A stretch of DNA of 54,422 nucleotides from Synergistaceae bacterium (GTDB lineage: Bacteria > Synergistota > Synergistia > Synergistales > Aminobacteriaceae), in NCBI GenBank assembly GCA_018436785.1, contig JAHDKR010000085.1, positions 1 to 54,422 on the forward strand. The letters are read 5' to 3'. The notes under the pieces were generated by a model, which saw nothing but the letters and a program-made list of their open reading frames with translations, was not told where the DNA came from and did no database searches. Position 1 is the first letter of the stretch; the number at the start of each line of letters is the position of its first letter. The position numbers were made by a program, and so were the translations under genes. Shown one piece after another: positions 32,395-41,549 of this stretch.

Positions 32395-35300
32395 ATGAAA
32401 ACCCCTGTAGAAACAAGAAAAAACCGAGTATGGGACGTTGAGGAATCGCTGTGGAAGCAAGGCGCCTCCCTTCATCTTCCCGTCGACGGCGCCGCCAGAT
32501 GCTGGGTCTGTCGGGCGCCTCAAGGGCCTGTTGTCGCCGTGTTTCCGGATGCGAAACAGGCCGGAACATTTCTGGCCGACTGGAAAGCTCTCTTTCCCGA
32601 AGAGCCTGTCGGCTATCTCCAGGAAATCCCCCTCACGCCCCAGGGAATCTCGAACAAGGCGCTCGCCGTGCAAAGAGGTGAGACGCTCTCCCGCTGGAGA
32701 GAGGAGGGGGGTGTTCTCGTCGCTACAGGCGGAGGACTTCTTGGCCCCGTCGCGCGGGGCGGCGGCGAGATTCTTCTCGAAGTGGAAAAAGAGTACGAAC
32801 GGAACGCCCTTCTCGACTGGCTGGTGCATTCCGGGTATGTCCGGTCCGACCTCGTCTGGGCGCCCGGACAATTCGTACTCCGCGGGTATATCCTCGACGT
32901 CTACGACCCTGCCTACGCATATCCGCTGCGGCTTGAGTTCTACGACGATACCCTGGAGAGCATCCGTAGCTTCTCGCCGCGAACACAAAAGAGCGTCGCC
33001 ATGCTCGACGCTCTCCATATTCATTCGCTCTCTATCACGCGCGAAGCATCCGTGCTTGATTTTTTCACGGAAGCTCGCCCTGGCGCGTCGACCGAATCCG
33101 CCGGCGAGCCGTTCTTTCTCCTCTTCGAGCCGGTCAAAATCGAATCGTCCGCCGAGACCTACGAGCTCCTATGGAAAGAGGTAGCTTCCGTATCCGGAGC
33201 GCAGCCTCTTCCCTCCTGGCAGACGCTTCATCTTCGTCTGGCGTCCTGGCCGACGCTCCGCATCTCTTCCGGCGTGGCTTATGCCCGCGATACGCTTGTC
33301 CTCGAAGAAGCCCCGCTCTTTAAAGGAAATCTCGAACGGTTTCAATGGATGTGCGACGCGTGGCGGCGCGACGGATACCATATTCGTCTGTTCACTGCGA
33401 ACCCGCGGCTCTCCTCCCTCTACGACGACGATCTCTCCGTCATCGAAGGCGCTCTTTCCAAAGGCTTTGTCGATCCTCTCAAGCGTATTGTCCACATCTC
33501 CGACCTTGAACTCTCCGGAATCTCCGACAGAGTAGCCTCCGCCGGAACGGTCTTCGCACCGCCGCGGGAATGGAGCGAGCAGCTCGTCGAAGGCCGCCTT
33601 CTCATCCACGAGGAGTACGGCCTCTGTGTTTTCAGGGGATCCGAGGAGGTTACAATCTCCGGAGAGGTCATGGACAGTCTTGTGCTGGAGTTTGCCGACA
33701 ACAAGCGCCTCTTCCTTCCGGTGCTGCAACTCCACAAGATCACGCCGCTTTCCGAGCATGCCGACGACGACGTCCAGCTGGATTCGCTCCGGGGAACCAG
33801 GTGGAAGAAGAGCGTCGCCAAAACGAAAGAGCGTGTTCTGCAGGAGGTGCGGGCGCTGCTCGAACTGTACGCGAAGCGGGAGCTCGTGGAGGGATTCGCG
33901 TTTCCTCCGCGGGACGATCTTTTCGACCAGTTTGAACGCTCCTTCCCCCATGCGGAGACAAAAGATCAGCTCGTGGCCATCTCCGAAATTCTGGAGGATA
34001 TGGAGCGGCGCTTTCCCATGGACAGACTGCTCGTCGGCGACGTCGGATACGGAAAGACCGAGGTTGCCCTGCGGGCGGCTTTCCGCGCAGTCCAGGGCGG
34101 GAAGCAGGCGGCGCTCCTCGTGCCCACCACCATACTGGCGCAGCAGCACTATCTCTCGTTTACTGCGCGCTTGACCGGTTTTCCTGTCCGGGTTGCCTTT
34201 CTCTCGCGCTTTCTCTCGCGTAAGGAGCAGAAGGACGTGCTCGAGCGCGTCGCCGCCGGCGAGGTGGACATCCTTATAGGGACGGTGCGTATGCTCAGGG
34301 AGGATGTCGCGTTCAAAGACCTCGGGCTGCTCATCATCGACGAAGAGCATCGTTTCGGCGTCATGTCCAAGGAGAAGCTGAAACAGGCCAGGGAGAACGT
34401 CGACGTGCTCATGCTCTCCGCCACGCCTATTCCCCGGACGCTCGCTCTTTCGCTCAAGGGCCTCAGGAGCATCTCCGTGCTCAACGAGGCCCCGCACAAC
34501 CGGATTCCCGTAGTTACCACCGCCGGTCCATGGAGCGCCTCGATCGTGAAGGGAGCGGTTTCCAGGGAGCTCGAAAGGGGAGGACAGGTCTACTACGTCA
34601 CCAACCGGATCACCCGGATGCCCAAACGGCTGGCATTCCTGCGGCGTCTCTTTCCGGACGTTGCCATCGGCATGGCGCACGGCAGAATGAAAGAGACGGA
34701 ACTTGAAGAGACCATGATGGGTTTTTACAACGGGAAAATTCAGATTCTCCTGTGTACGACGATTATCGAGAGCGGACTCGATATCCCCGGCGCGAACACG
34801 ATCGTGGTCGAAGACTGCCAGGAGCTCGGGCTTGCGCAGATGTACCAGCTCAGGGGGCGCGTCGGCCGCAGAGAAGAGGCCGCATACGCCTACTTTCTCT
34901 ACCCGGAGGGACGGCCGCTTGCCGCTGAGACGCTTGAACGCCTCGACGCGATTACGTCGCTCAACGACGAGGGCGCCGGGTACGATTTGGCGCTGCAGGA
35001 TCTGCGCATCCGCGGCAGCGGCGATCTGCTGGGGACATCCCAGCACGGAAGCGAGCGCGGAATTGCCGATTCGCATCTGTACTGCACTCTTCTTGAAGAG
35101 GAGATCGGCAAGATCAGGGGAGTCGTCCCCTCCGCCGCGACGGTGAGCGCGGAAATACCCTGCCTTGTGCCTTCGTTTTATATTCCCCAGGAGAACATCA
35201 GGATCGCGCTCTACAGGAGGTTGTTGCGCGTCGGGAGCCTGGATGAGCTGCACGACCTCGAAAAAGAGGTCAAAGATCGTTTCGGAACGCTTCCCGAAAG

Positions 35301-35535
35301 TCTTGAAAATCTTTTTTCCATATCTTTTTTACGTTCACGGGGCGGTTTTTATGGTATCTTGTCTATGGAATGTACACGAAGGGAAACGACGCTGACCGGC
35401 GAAGGCCCCCTCTTTGATCTGCTCCGGACGTGGAAACGCTGGTCCGGCAAGGAGAAAAAACTCTCCGGTCCCGGAGGGGCAAGCGGGTTGCGTGACGTTC
35501 TCCTCGGACTTCGACAAATAAAGCAGGTGCTGTAG
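32395..35535 (+). CDS. mfd: Transcription-repair coupling factor
   Basis: DNA translocase that removes stalled RNA polymerase and recruits UvrA. The 1046-residue protein has a UvrB-homologous N-terminal module, then an RNA-polymerase interacting domain starting around residue 400. The SF2 motor follows (Walker A GDVGYGKTE near 546-554, DEEH box in IIDEEHRFGV, then LMLSATPIPRTLALS) and QLRGRVGRREEAAYAY in the second RecA-like lobe, with a C-terminal TRCF domain. It is about 100 residues shorter than E. coli Mfd, mostly N-terminally, and has DEEH where DEEQ is usual. ATG 32395 was chosen; the frame is open upstream through the terminator. Confidence 0.95.
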   Translation: MKTPVETRKNRVWDVEESLWKQGASLHLPVDGAARCWVCRAPQGPVVAVFPDAKQAGTFLADWKALFPEEPVGYLQEIPLTPQGISNKALAVQRGETLSRWREEGGVLVATGGGLLGPVARGGGEILLEVEKEYERNALLDWLVHSGYVRSDLVWAPGQFVLRGYILDVYDPAYAYPLRLEFYDDTLESIRSFSPRTQKSVAMLDALHIHSLSITREASVLDFFTEARPGASTESAGEPFFLLFEPVKIESSAETYELLWKEVASVSGAQPLPSWQTLHLRLASWPTLRISSGVAYARDTLVLEEAPLFKGNLERFQWMCDAWRRDGYHIRLFTANPRLSSLYDDDLSVIEGALSKGFVDPLKRIVHISDLELSGISDRVASAGTVFAPPREWSEQLVEGRLLIHEEYGLCVFRGSEEVTISGEVMDSLVLEFADNKRLFLPVLQLHKITPLSEHADDDVQLDSLRGTRWKKSVAKTKERVLQEVRALLELYAKRELVEGFAFPPRDDLFDQFERSFPHAETKDQLVAISEILEDMERRFPMDRLLVGDVGYGKTEVALRAAFRAVQGGKQAALLVPTTILAQQHYLSFTARLTGFPVRVAFLSRFLSRKEQKDVLERVAAGEVDILIGTVRMLREDVAFKDLGLLIIDEEHRFGVMSKEKLKQARENVDVLMLSATPIPRTLALSLKGLRSISVLNEAPHNRIPVVTTAGPWSASIVKGAVSRELERGGQVYYVTNRITRMPKRLAFLRRLFPDVAIGMAHGRMKETELEETMMGFYNGKIQILLCTTIIESGLDIPGANTIVVEDCQELGLAQMYQLRGRVGRREEAAYAYFLYPEGRPLAAETLERLDAITSLNDEGAGYDLALQDLRIRGSGDLLGTSQHGSERGIADSHLYCTLLEEEIGKIRGVVPSAATVSAEIPCLVPSFYIPQENIRIALYRRLLRVGSLDELHDLEKEVKDRFGTLPESLENLFSISFLRSRGGFYGILSMECTRRETTLTGEGPLFDLLRTWKRWSGKEKKLSGPGGASGLRDVLLGLRQIKQVL

Positions 35536-35538
35536 AAT

Positions 35539-36339
35539 ATGGAGACTCGTTCCGGACATGTTTTTGAAGAGCTTCTGGCTGTCATGGCGCGCCTTCGGGG
35601 AGAGAACGGCTGCCCCTGGGACAGGGAGCAGACGATGGAGACCCTCAGAACGTACATCGTCGAGGAAGCGTACGAGCTTGTAGACGCGATTTCGCGGGGA
35701 GAGACGCCGGATATCGTCGAGGAGGCGGGCGATCTTTTGCTGCAGGTCGTTTTTCTCTCCCGGATTGCGGAAGATGAAGGGCGTTTTACCATCGACGACG
35801 TTCTGCGGGGGCTGACGGAAAAACTGGTCCGACGTCACCCCCATGTCTTCGGCGACGAAAAAGCCGATACCAGCGGGCAGGTGCTCCGGAAGTGGGAAGA
35901 GATCAAGGGCGTGGAGAAGGAGCAACGGAAAAAAAAGGACACGTCGCTTCTCGCGGGAGTTCCGGAAGGATTGCCGCCGCTGGCGAAGGCGGCGCGTATT
36001 CAGTCGAAGGCCGCGCATGTCGGTTTTGACTGGGAAAAAGGGAATCTTGCTCCATTGTATGATAAAGTAGATGAGGAAATAGAGGAAATCCGGAACGCCG
36101 TCGAGACAGGCTCGGCGGACAGGATAGAGGATGAGATGGGAGACCTGCTCTTCGCCGCCGTGAACTTGGCGAGGCATCTTGAGGTCAACCCCGATTCGGC
36201 GCTCGGAAGGGCGAACCGGAAGTTCTCCGAACGGTTCCGGATCGTCGAGTCCATGGTGCGCGAAACAGGACGCCCATGGAGCAGCTTTTCTCTTGATACG
36301 CTGGATACTTTTTGGGAACAGGCGAAAAAATCCCTGTAA
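35539..36339 (+). CDS. mazG: Nucleoside triphosphate pyrophosphohydrolase MazG
   Basis: Hydrolyses (d)NTPs to NMP and PPi, a house-cleaning activity. Two MazG domains are visible: the first with EEAYELVDAI and EEAGDLLLQVVF (residues 42-72), the second with DEEIEEIRNAV and DEMGDLLFAAVNLARH. The opening GCPWDREQT is typical. Length 266 is normal. It begins 3 bases after mfd and lacks a strong ribosome site, suggesting coupling to mfd translation. A small inverted repeat overlaps its stop codon. Confidence 0.95.
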   Translation: METRSGHVFEELLAVMARLRGENGCPWDREQTMETLRTYIVEEAYELVDAISRGETPDIVEEAGDLLLQVVFLSRIAEDEGRFTIDDVLRGLTEKLVRRHPHVFGDEKADTSGQVLRKWEEIKGVEKEQRKKKDTSLLAGVPEGLPPLAKAARIQSKAAHVGFDWEKGNLAPLYDKVDEEIEEIRNAVETGSADRIEDEMGDLLFAAVNLARHLEVNPDSALGRANRKFSERFRIVESMVRETGRPWSSFSLDTLDTFWEQAKKSL

Positions 36340-36398
36340 CAGGGAAACTGATCGTGTACAGGAACACAAAAAATTGAACGTATGGAGGAAATGCGCAC

Positions 36399-37907
36399 AT
36401 GACCACCCCGAACAAGAAAAAGAGCGAGACGGCCCCCGCAGCATCTTCCACGTCGCATAAGGAGACGACTATGGAGACAAAGAGCGAACCGCTGCCGAAG
36501 AAAGAGTCGCGGCAGATCAGAAAGGTCGGCATTACCGACACGACGCTTCGCGACGCGCACCAGTCGCTCATGGCGACGCGTATGAAGGTCGAGGATATGG
36601 CCGAGATCATCGAGCGGATGGACGACATAGGGTTCCATTCGATGGAGGTCTGGGGAGGCGCCACCTACGACAGCTGCATGCGCTTCCTCGACGAAGACCC
36701 CTGGGAGCGCCTGCGCACCATGCGGAGACTCTTCAAGAAGACGAAGCTTCAGATGCTCCTGCGCGGCCAGAACGTCGTGGGATACCGCCACTACGCCGAC
36801 GACACCGTGCGCGAGTTCGTCAAGAGGGCCGTCGGGAACGGACTCGACATCATCCGCGTCTTCGACGCGCTCAACGACCTGCGGAACATGGAGGTCGCTG
36901 CCGACCAGATCAAGAAGGAAGGGGCGCATCTGCAGCTCGCTTTCTCGTTCACCCTTTCGCCGGTGCACTCCCTGGACGCCTTCGGCAAGCTCGCAAAGGA
37001 CATGAAGTCCATGGGCGCGGACTCCATCTGCATCAAGGACATGGCGGGCATCGTCAGCCCGGTGGAGACTGCCGCGCTTGTCAAGACGATCAAGAAAGAG
37101 ACGGGACTCCCCGTGCAGATACACTCCCACTACACCAGCGGCATGGCCTCCATGGCCTATTACGCCGGGCTCGAGGCGGGAGCGGACGTCGTCGACTGCG
37201 CCATCTCGCCGTTTGCCATGGGCACGAGCCAGCCTCCTGTGGAGTCGATGGTGGCCGCGCTCAAGGGCGGCGATTTCGACACGGATATCGAGCTCGAAAA
37301 GCTCGTGCCGATCGCGATGCACTTCAAGAAAGTGCGCGACAAGTACTCCAAGATCTTCGTGGATTTGGGCGGCGTGGACATCAACGTGCTCATCTACCAG
37401 ATCCCCGGAGGCATGTACTCCAACCTCGTGAGCCAGCTCAAGGATCAGAACGCACTTGCCCGGCTTCCCGAGGTGCTCAAGGAAGTGCCCCGCGTCCGCG
37501 AGGAGATGGGGTACCCCCCGCTCGTTACGCCCACCAGCCAGATCGTGGGCACGCAGGCGACGCTCAACGTGCTCGTCGGCGAGCGCTGGAAGGTCATTCC
37601 GAATGAAGTGAAGAGCTACTTCCGCGGCGAGTACGGCAAGCCACCCGCAGAGGTCGACCCGGAAATCCGTAAAAAGGTCATCGGCGACAAAGAGCCCATC
37701 ACCTGCCGTCCTGCGGAGCTGATCAAGCCTGAGCTTGAAGATGCGCGGAAGGCTATCGCTCCGTGGATTCTCCAGCCTGAGGACGTGCTCAGCTACGTTC
37801 TCTTCCCGTCGGTGGCCAAGGACTTCCTGATGAAGAAATTCGCGCGGGAGATGAAGGTTGACGTGGGCGTCGCGGAACTTGTCGACGGCGCCGGCTATCC
37901 TGTCTAA
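36399..37907 (+). CDS. oadA: Carboxyltransferase subunit (oxaloacetate decarboxylase alpha / pyruvate carboxylase B type)
   Basis: The catalytic TIM barrel of the OadA/PycB/transcarboxylase-5S family, which moves CO2 between carboxybiotin and pyruvate/oxaloacetate. Motifs: TDTTLRDAHQSL at 46-57, GQNVVGYRHYADD, the metal ligands His242 and His244 in QIHSHYTSGMA, and SQIVGTQATLNVL. It ends soon after the barrel's helical part, with no biotinyl (MKM) domain, so a separate biotin carrier must exist. No partner subunit is adjacent. Residues 1-40 are a Lys/Ser/Thr/Ala-rich extension; a second start (ATG 36471 with AAGGAG) lies inside it. GGAGGAA precedes the ATG at 36399. Which member of the family it is cannot be decided from sequence alone. 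Confidence 0.88.
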   Translation: MTTPNKKKSETAPAASSTSHKETTMETKSEPLPKKESRQIRKVGITDTTLRDAHQSLMATRMKVEDMAEIIERMDDIGFHSMEVWGGATYDSCMRFLDEDPWERLRTMRRLFKKTKLQMLLRGQNVVGYRHYADDTVREFVKRAVGNGLDIIRVFDALNDLRNMEVAADQIKKEGAHLQLAFSFTLSPVHSLDAFGKLAKDMKSMGADSICIKDMAGIVSPVETAALVKTIKKETGLPVQIHSHYTSGMASMAYYAGLEAGADVVDCAISPFAMGTSQPPVESMVAALKGGDFDTDIELEKLVPIAMHFKKVRDKYSKIFVDLGGVDINVLIYQIPGGMYSNLVSQLKDQNALARLPEVLKEVPRVREEMGYPPLVTPTSQIVGTQATLNVLVGERWKVIPNEVKSYFRGEYGKPPAEVDPEIRKKVIGDKEPITCRPAELIKPELEDARKAIAPWILQPEDVLSYVLFPSVAKDFLMKKFAREMKVDVGVAELVDGAGYPV

Positions 37908-37929
37908 AGGGAGCGTGCATCGGAGAAGA

Positions 37930-38940
37930 ATGTACATTGATGTAGAAAACAAAGCGGAGAAGACCGGAGCATTTCTGCGCGAGCTTGATTTCAGCGACAT
38001 AGAGACTATGGCGCGTTTCGCGGGGAATAATGACGAAAATCTCTCCGAGATAGAACAGCGGTATCCCGTGAGCCTCCTTGTACGGGGGAATAAAGTCGCG
38101 GTACGCGGTCCGGACGAGCTCGCCGTGGACGTGGCGTACGGGTTGCTTGAGCAGCTCCATAAAATAGCCTCGAAGGGGCATGCGCTCCACCTGGCGGATG
38201 TCCGCTACGCGATGGATATGATAGCGGAGAAGGGGGCGGTCGATCTGGCCCCCCTCTTCTCCGAAGTTATTTGCACCACGGCCAGAGGAAAACCGATCCG
38301 GGCGAAGACCGAGGGGCAGCGCGCGTACCTTGAGACCGTCCGCAATAATCATATTGTCTTTGCCGTCGGACCAGCCGGAACCGGGAAGACCTTTCTTGCC
38401 GTCTGCCACGCCGTGACGCTGCTCAAGGCCTCGGCGATCAGCAGAATCGTGCTTGTGCGTCCCGCCGTGGAGGCGGGGGAGAGCCTCGGCTATTTGCCCG
38501 GCGACCTTCGGGAGAAAGTGGAGCCGTACGTGCGCCCGCTTTATGACGCATTCTACGACTTGCTCTCTCCGGAGCGTTTTCTCCGGTACGTGGACAAGGG
38601 GGTCATCGAAATAGCCCCGCTGGCGTACATGCGGGGAAGAACGCTCAACGACAGCTTCATCATCCTCGACGAAGCGCAGAACACCACGCCCGAGCAGATG
38701 AAGATGTTTCTCACCCGTCTCGGCTTCGGCTCCAAAGCCGTCATCACGGGCGACATCACCCAGATCGACCTGCCGAACGGGAAGAAGTCCGGACTGATAC
38801 AAGTCAGGGACATCCTTGAAGGAATCGAGGGAATTGAGTTTTTCAATCTCACGCATTCGGACGTGGTCCGTCACGAGATCGTCCAGAAAGTCGTCAGGGC
38901 GTACGAACGCTATGAGCAGCAGCGGGAACAGCGCGCATAA
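37930..38940 (+). CDS. phoH: PhoH-like ATPase
   Basis: A 336-residue protein of the PhoH family found beside ybeY in most bacteria. It is thought to act in RNA metabolism. Walker A GPAGTGKT is at 147-154; Walker B appears as FIILDEAQNTTPEQMK. An N-terminal KH-like stretch (residues about 45-80, PVSLLVRGNKVAVRG) precedes it. ATG 37930 follows CGGAG at short spacing. The phoH-pgpH-ybeY order is conserved in Firmicutes and supports all three calls. Confidence 0.95.
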   Translation: MYIDVENKAEKTGAFLRELDFSDIETMARFAGNNDENLSEIEQRYPVSLLVRGNKVAVRGPDELAVDVAYGLLEQLHKIASKGHALHLADVRYAMDMIAEKGAVDLAPLFSEVICTTARGKPIRAKTEGQRAYLETVRNNHIVFAVGPAGTGKTFLAVCHAVTLLKASAISRIVLVRPAVEAGESLGYLPGDLREKVEPYVRPLYDAFYDLLSPERFLRYVDKGVIEIAPLAYMRGRTLNDSFIILDEAQNTTPEQMKMFLTRLGFGSKAVITGDITQIDLPNGKKSGLIQVRDILEGIEGIEFFNLTHSDVVRHEIVQKVVRAYERYEQQREQRA

Positions 38941-38953
38941 AGGCGCAGGATAT

Positions 38954-41044
38954 ATGGGAACCGGCAAACGAAAGAACTCTTTCCTTTTTTTCACCGAGGA
39001 CGCTTCTCCCGACCTTCGTTCGCTCTCCCTGCTCCTTCTTGTTGCCTTCGCGCTGACCGTTATTTTTTTGAAATGGTTCTTTGAAGACAGGATATCGGGG
39101 TTCCTGCCGGGGGAGGCCTCTTCGCGGACCTACTTTGCCCTGTACCCGATGAAGTACGTGGACGAGGAAGGGACGGTTGCGCTCCGCTCCAGGGTCGGCG
39201 ATACCGTCTCCGGAGTCCTTGTCCGCGACGGCGCCGCGATGGACCGTCTTATCTCAAAGATAGAGATAATGGCGGAGGGGGACGTTTCGCTCCTCTCGCT
39301 CTCTCCCGGATTAACCGAGTTGATAAAAAGTTACCCGGAAGAGGCGCGGAAGAGGTTCTTGCAGGCAAGCGCCCGGCTGAGCAGCGCCTACCTTCAATCT
39401 CAGGGGGAAAAGCCGGGCGGCTTTTCCTGGTCTCCCGAAATCCTCTGGAAGGAGATCGAGAGGCTGGCCCTTCCAATGGAGGAGAACAACATCGTGTATC
39501 AGATCCTCGACGAGATTCTCCAGCCCCTCTCGAGGGTGGACGACGACCTCACCCGGATGCTGCGGAAAGAGATGGGAGCGGCGCTGCAGCCTGTGGAGCG
39601 ATCCATCGTACCGGGCGACGTGCTCGTGGAAAAGGGGCAGATCATTACCGATCAGGCCGCCAGAATCCTCGAAATGCAGGGCTACTCCAGGGTGTCTTTT
39701 CCGTGGAAACAGATACTCTTCGCGCTCGTGGTCATCCCCTTCTGGCCTCTTTGGCTCCGCATCCAGACGCGGAATCACGGCGGCGGCGAAGAAAAAAGCG
39801 AACTTCCGTGGGTCTACCTCGCCTTTATCGTCGGCGTCAGCTGGCTTGCGGAGTACGTCTCGGCCCTTTTTCACGCCCAGGGGATGGGGAGCCTCTTCCT
39901 TGCAGGATGCGCGTATTTGACGCTTCCTGCGCACCTTGCGCTTCAGCTTGTTCTTGGGGGAGCAATCCTCGGCGGTCTTGTGGTCACCGGGTTTTCTACG
40001 CTCCATGTGCTGCTTGTAGCGCTCATGGGAATACTCAGCGCATTCGGAGGGTATTTTCTCCTTATAGGCGTCCACTCCAGAGGGCACCTCTGGAAGCAGC
40101 TCTTTCTTCTCGGCGTCCTTCAGACGCTTACGGGACTCTCGCTCAGATGGGCGTTCAACATCTCCTTTTCCGCGGAGATATTGATACCGCTCATACTCGG
40201 GAGCGCCCTCTGGAGCAGCCTCGTCATCGCGGCGCTCCCTCTTCTTGAAGATACGTTCGACGTGCTTTCGCCGCTTCGCCTGATGGAGCTGAGCCATCCG
40301 TCGAATCCGCTGCTCAAGAGGTTGCAGATGGAGGCCGCGGGAACGTACCATCACTCCCTTATGCTCGGGACGCTGGCGGAGGCGGTGGCCGACAAGCTCG
40401 GGATGAACGCGAACCTGCTGAAAGCGGGCGCGTATTTCCACGACATTGGAAAGCTGCGGCGCCCGGACTTCTTCGTCGAAAACCAAATGGGCGGGGAGAA
40501 CGTCCATGACGAGCTCAAACCCTCGCTCTCGGCGCTGGTTATCATCGCGCACGTCCGCGAAGGGCTGGAGCTTGCTCATGAATACCACCTGCCCAGGGTT
40601 ATCCGGTCGTTCATCGCGGAGCACCACGGAACCACCGCGCTTGCGTACTTCCTTCGGAAGGCGAGAAACATGGGACTCACTATTCCCCGGGAGCAGTTTT
40701 GTTACCCGGGTCCGAAACCGCAGAGCAGGGAGACCGGGCTGATGATGCTGGTCGATTCGGTGGAAGCGGCTGTCCGGGCGGAATCCAGAGCAGGTTCCGA
40801 GTCGATACTCGACGTCCGGGATACGATCAACCGGGTGATCGACTCGAAAATCACCGAAGGACAGCTCGACGACGTTGATTTTACCCTGAGGGATCTCTCG
40901 GTGATCCGGGAGACATTGCTCTCAGCACTGCGGACGGTGTATCATACCCGCAAAGTAAAAGAGATACAGGAGAAAGAGTCTCCTCAACACACCACAGAAA
41001 AACAGGAGGACGATGTCAGTGAAGCTTCAGTTGCGTCTCGATAG
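38954..41044 (+). CDS. pgpH: c-di-AMP phosphodiesterase PgpH (7TM-HD)
   Basis: A 696-residue membrane protein that degrades c-di-AMP to pApA. One N-terminal membrane helix (about residues 24-40) is followed by an extracellular domain, then a cluster of hydrophobic helices (about 252-430), and a cytoplasmic HD domain with the catalytic His496-Asp497 in YFHDIGKL. Downstream it has IAEHHGTT and MMLVDSVEAAVRAE. ATG 38954 lies 13 bases after phoH. Together with cdaA/cdaR it shows that both synthesis and breakdown of c-di-AMP are encoded here. It overlaps ybeY by 32 bases. Confidence 0.94.
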   Translation: MGTGKRKNSFLFFTEDASPDLRSLSLLLLVAFALTVIFLKWFFEDRISGFLPGEASSRTYFALYPMKYVDEEGTVALRSRVGDTVSGVLVRDGAAMDRLISKIEIMAEGDVSLLSLSPGLTELIKSYPEEARKRFLQASARLSSAYLQSQGEKPGGFSWSPEILWKEIERLALPMEENNIVYQILDEILQPLSRVDDDLTRMLRKEMGAALQPVERSIVPGDVLVEKGQIITDQAARILEMQGYSRVSFPWKQILFALVVIPFWPLWLRIQTRNHGGGEEKSELPWVYLAFIVGVSWLAEYVSALFHAQGMGSLFLAGCAYLTLPAHLALQLVLGGAILGGLVVTGFSTLHVLLVALMGILSAFGGYFLLIGVHSRGHLWKQLFLLGVLQTLTGLSLRWAFNISFSAEILIPLILGSALWSSLVIAALPLLEDTFDVLSPLRLMELSHPSNPLLKRLQMEAAGTYHHSLMLGTLAEAVADKLGMNANLLKAGAYFHDIGKLRRPDFFVENQMGGENVHDELKPSLSALVIIAHVREGLELAHEYHLPRVIRSFIAEHHGTTALAYFLRKARNMGLTIPREQFCYPGPKPQSRETGLMMLVDSVEAAVRAESRAGSESILDVRDTINRVIDSKITEGQLDDVDFTLRDLSVIRETLLSALRTVYHTRKVKEIQEKESPQHTTEKQEDDVSEASVASR

Positions 41045-41549
41045 CAGCGAGGACGCCGATCCCGCAAGTACCGCGTTCAGCTATCTCGTAGAAAGGGCGG
41101 AGCCGGCGTTCACGCGCGCCCTTTGCGATCTTCTTCCGGAGGGGACTCTCCCCGCGAAGGTCGAGATATCCCTGTCCTTTCTCTCTCTCGGCGAAATGAA
41201 GGCACAAAACCGGAAATACCGCGGACTGGACGAACCGACGGACGTCCTCTCCTTCCCCCTTTGGGAAGAGGATGGAGTCTTCCGTCCGGGGCGGTCGCTC
41301 CCGACGCTTCCTTTGGGCGATATTCTGATATGCCCGGAGTACGTTCGCGCCGCCGTCTCTTCGGAAGAGGAATTCCAGAGAGAAATGGCGCTGATGCTTG
41401 CTCACGGTTTCCTCCACCTGCTCGGGTGGGATCACGATACCGATGAGCGGAGAAGCGCTATGGAAGTACGGCAGGAGCTGATACGGAAAGAACTGCTGGC
41501 CTTTCCCGAAGGTGCGGCTTCCGGGACCGCGGAGGAGGAGCTCCGGTGA
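41013..41549 (+). CDS. ybeY: Endoribonuclease YbeY
   Basis: Zinc-dependent RNase involved in 16S rRNA 3' maturation and ribosome quality control. The signature HGFLHLLGWDH has the three zinc histidines at 131, 135 and 141. It also has EPTDVLSFPL and LGDILI, normal for the family. AGGAGGA lies just upstream of the ATG, inside the end of pgpH. Length 178. Confidence 0.96.
   Translation: MSVKLQLRLDSSEDADPASTAFSYLVERAEPAFTRALCDLLPEGTLPAKVEISLSFLSLGEMKAQNRKYRGLDEPTDVLSFPLWEEDGVFRPGRSLPTLPLGDILICPEYVRAAVSSEEEFQREMALMLAHGFLHLLGWDHDTDERRSAMEVRQELIRKELLAFPEGAASGTAEEELR

Noticed and set aside
36325..36345. Minus-strand terminator-like hairpin (TCCCTG-TAA-CAGGGA with an A-run) at the mazG stop
   Set aside because: Short six-pair stem, no minus-strand gene to terminate, and it contains the mazG stop codon; probably chance, though it could end antisense transcripts.
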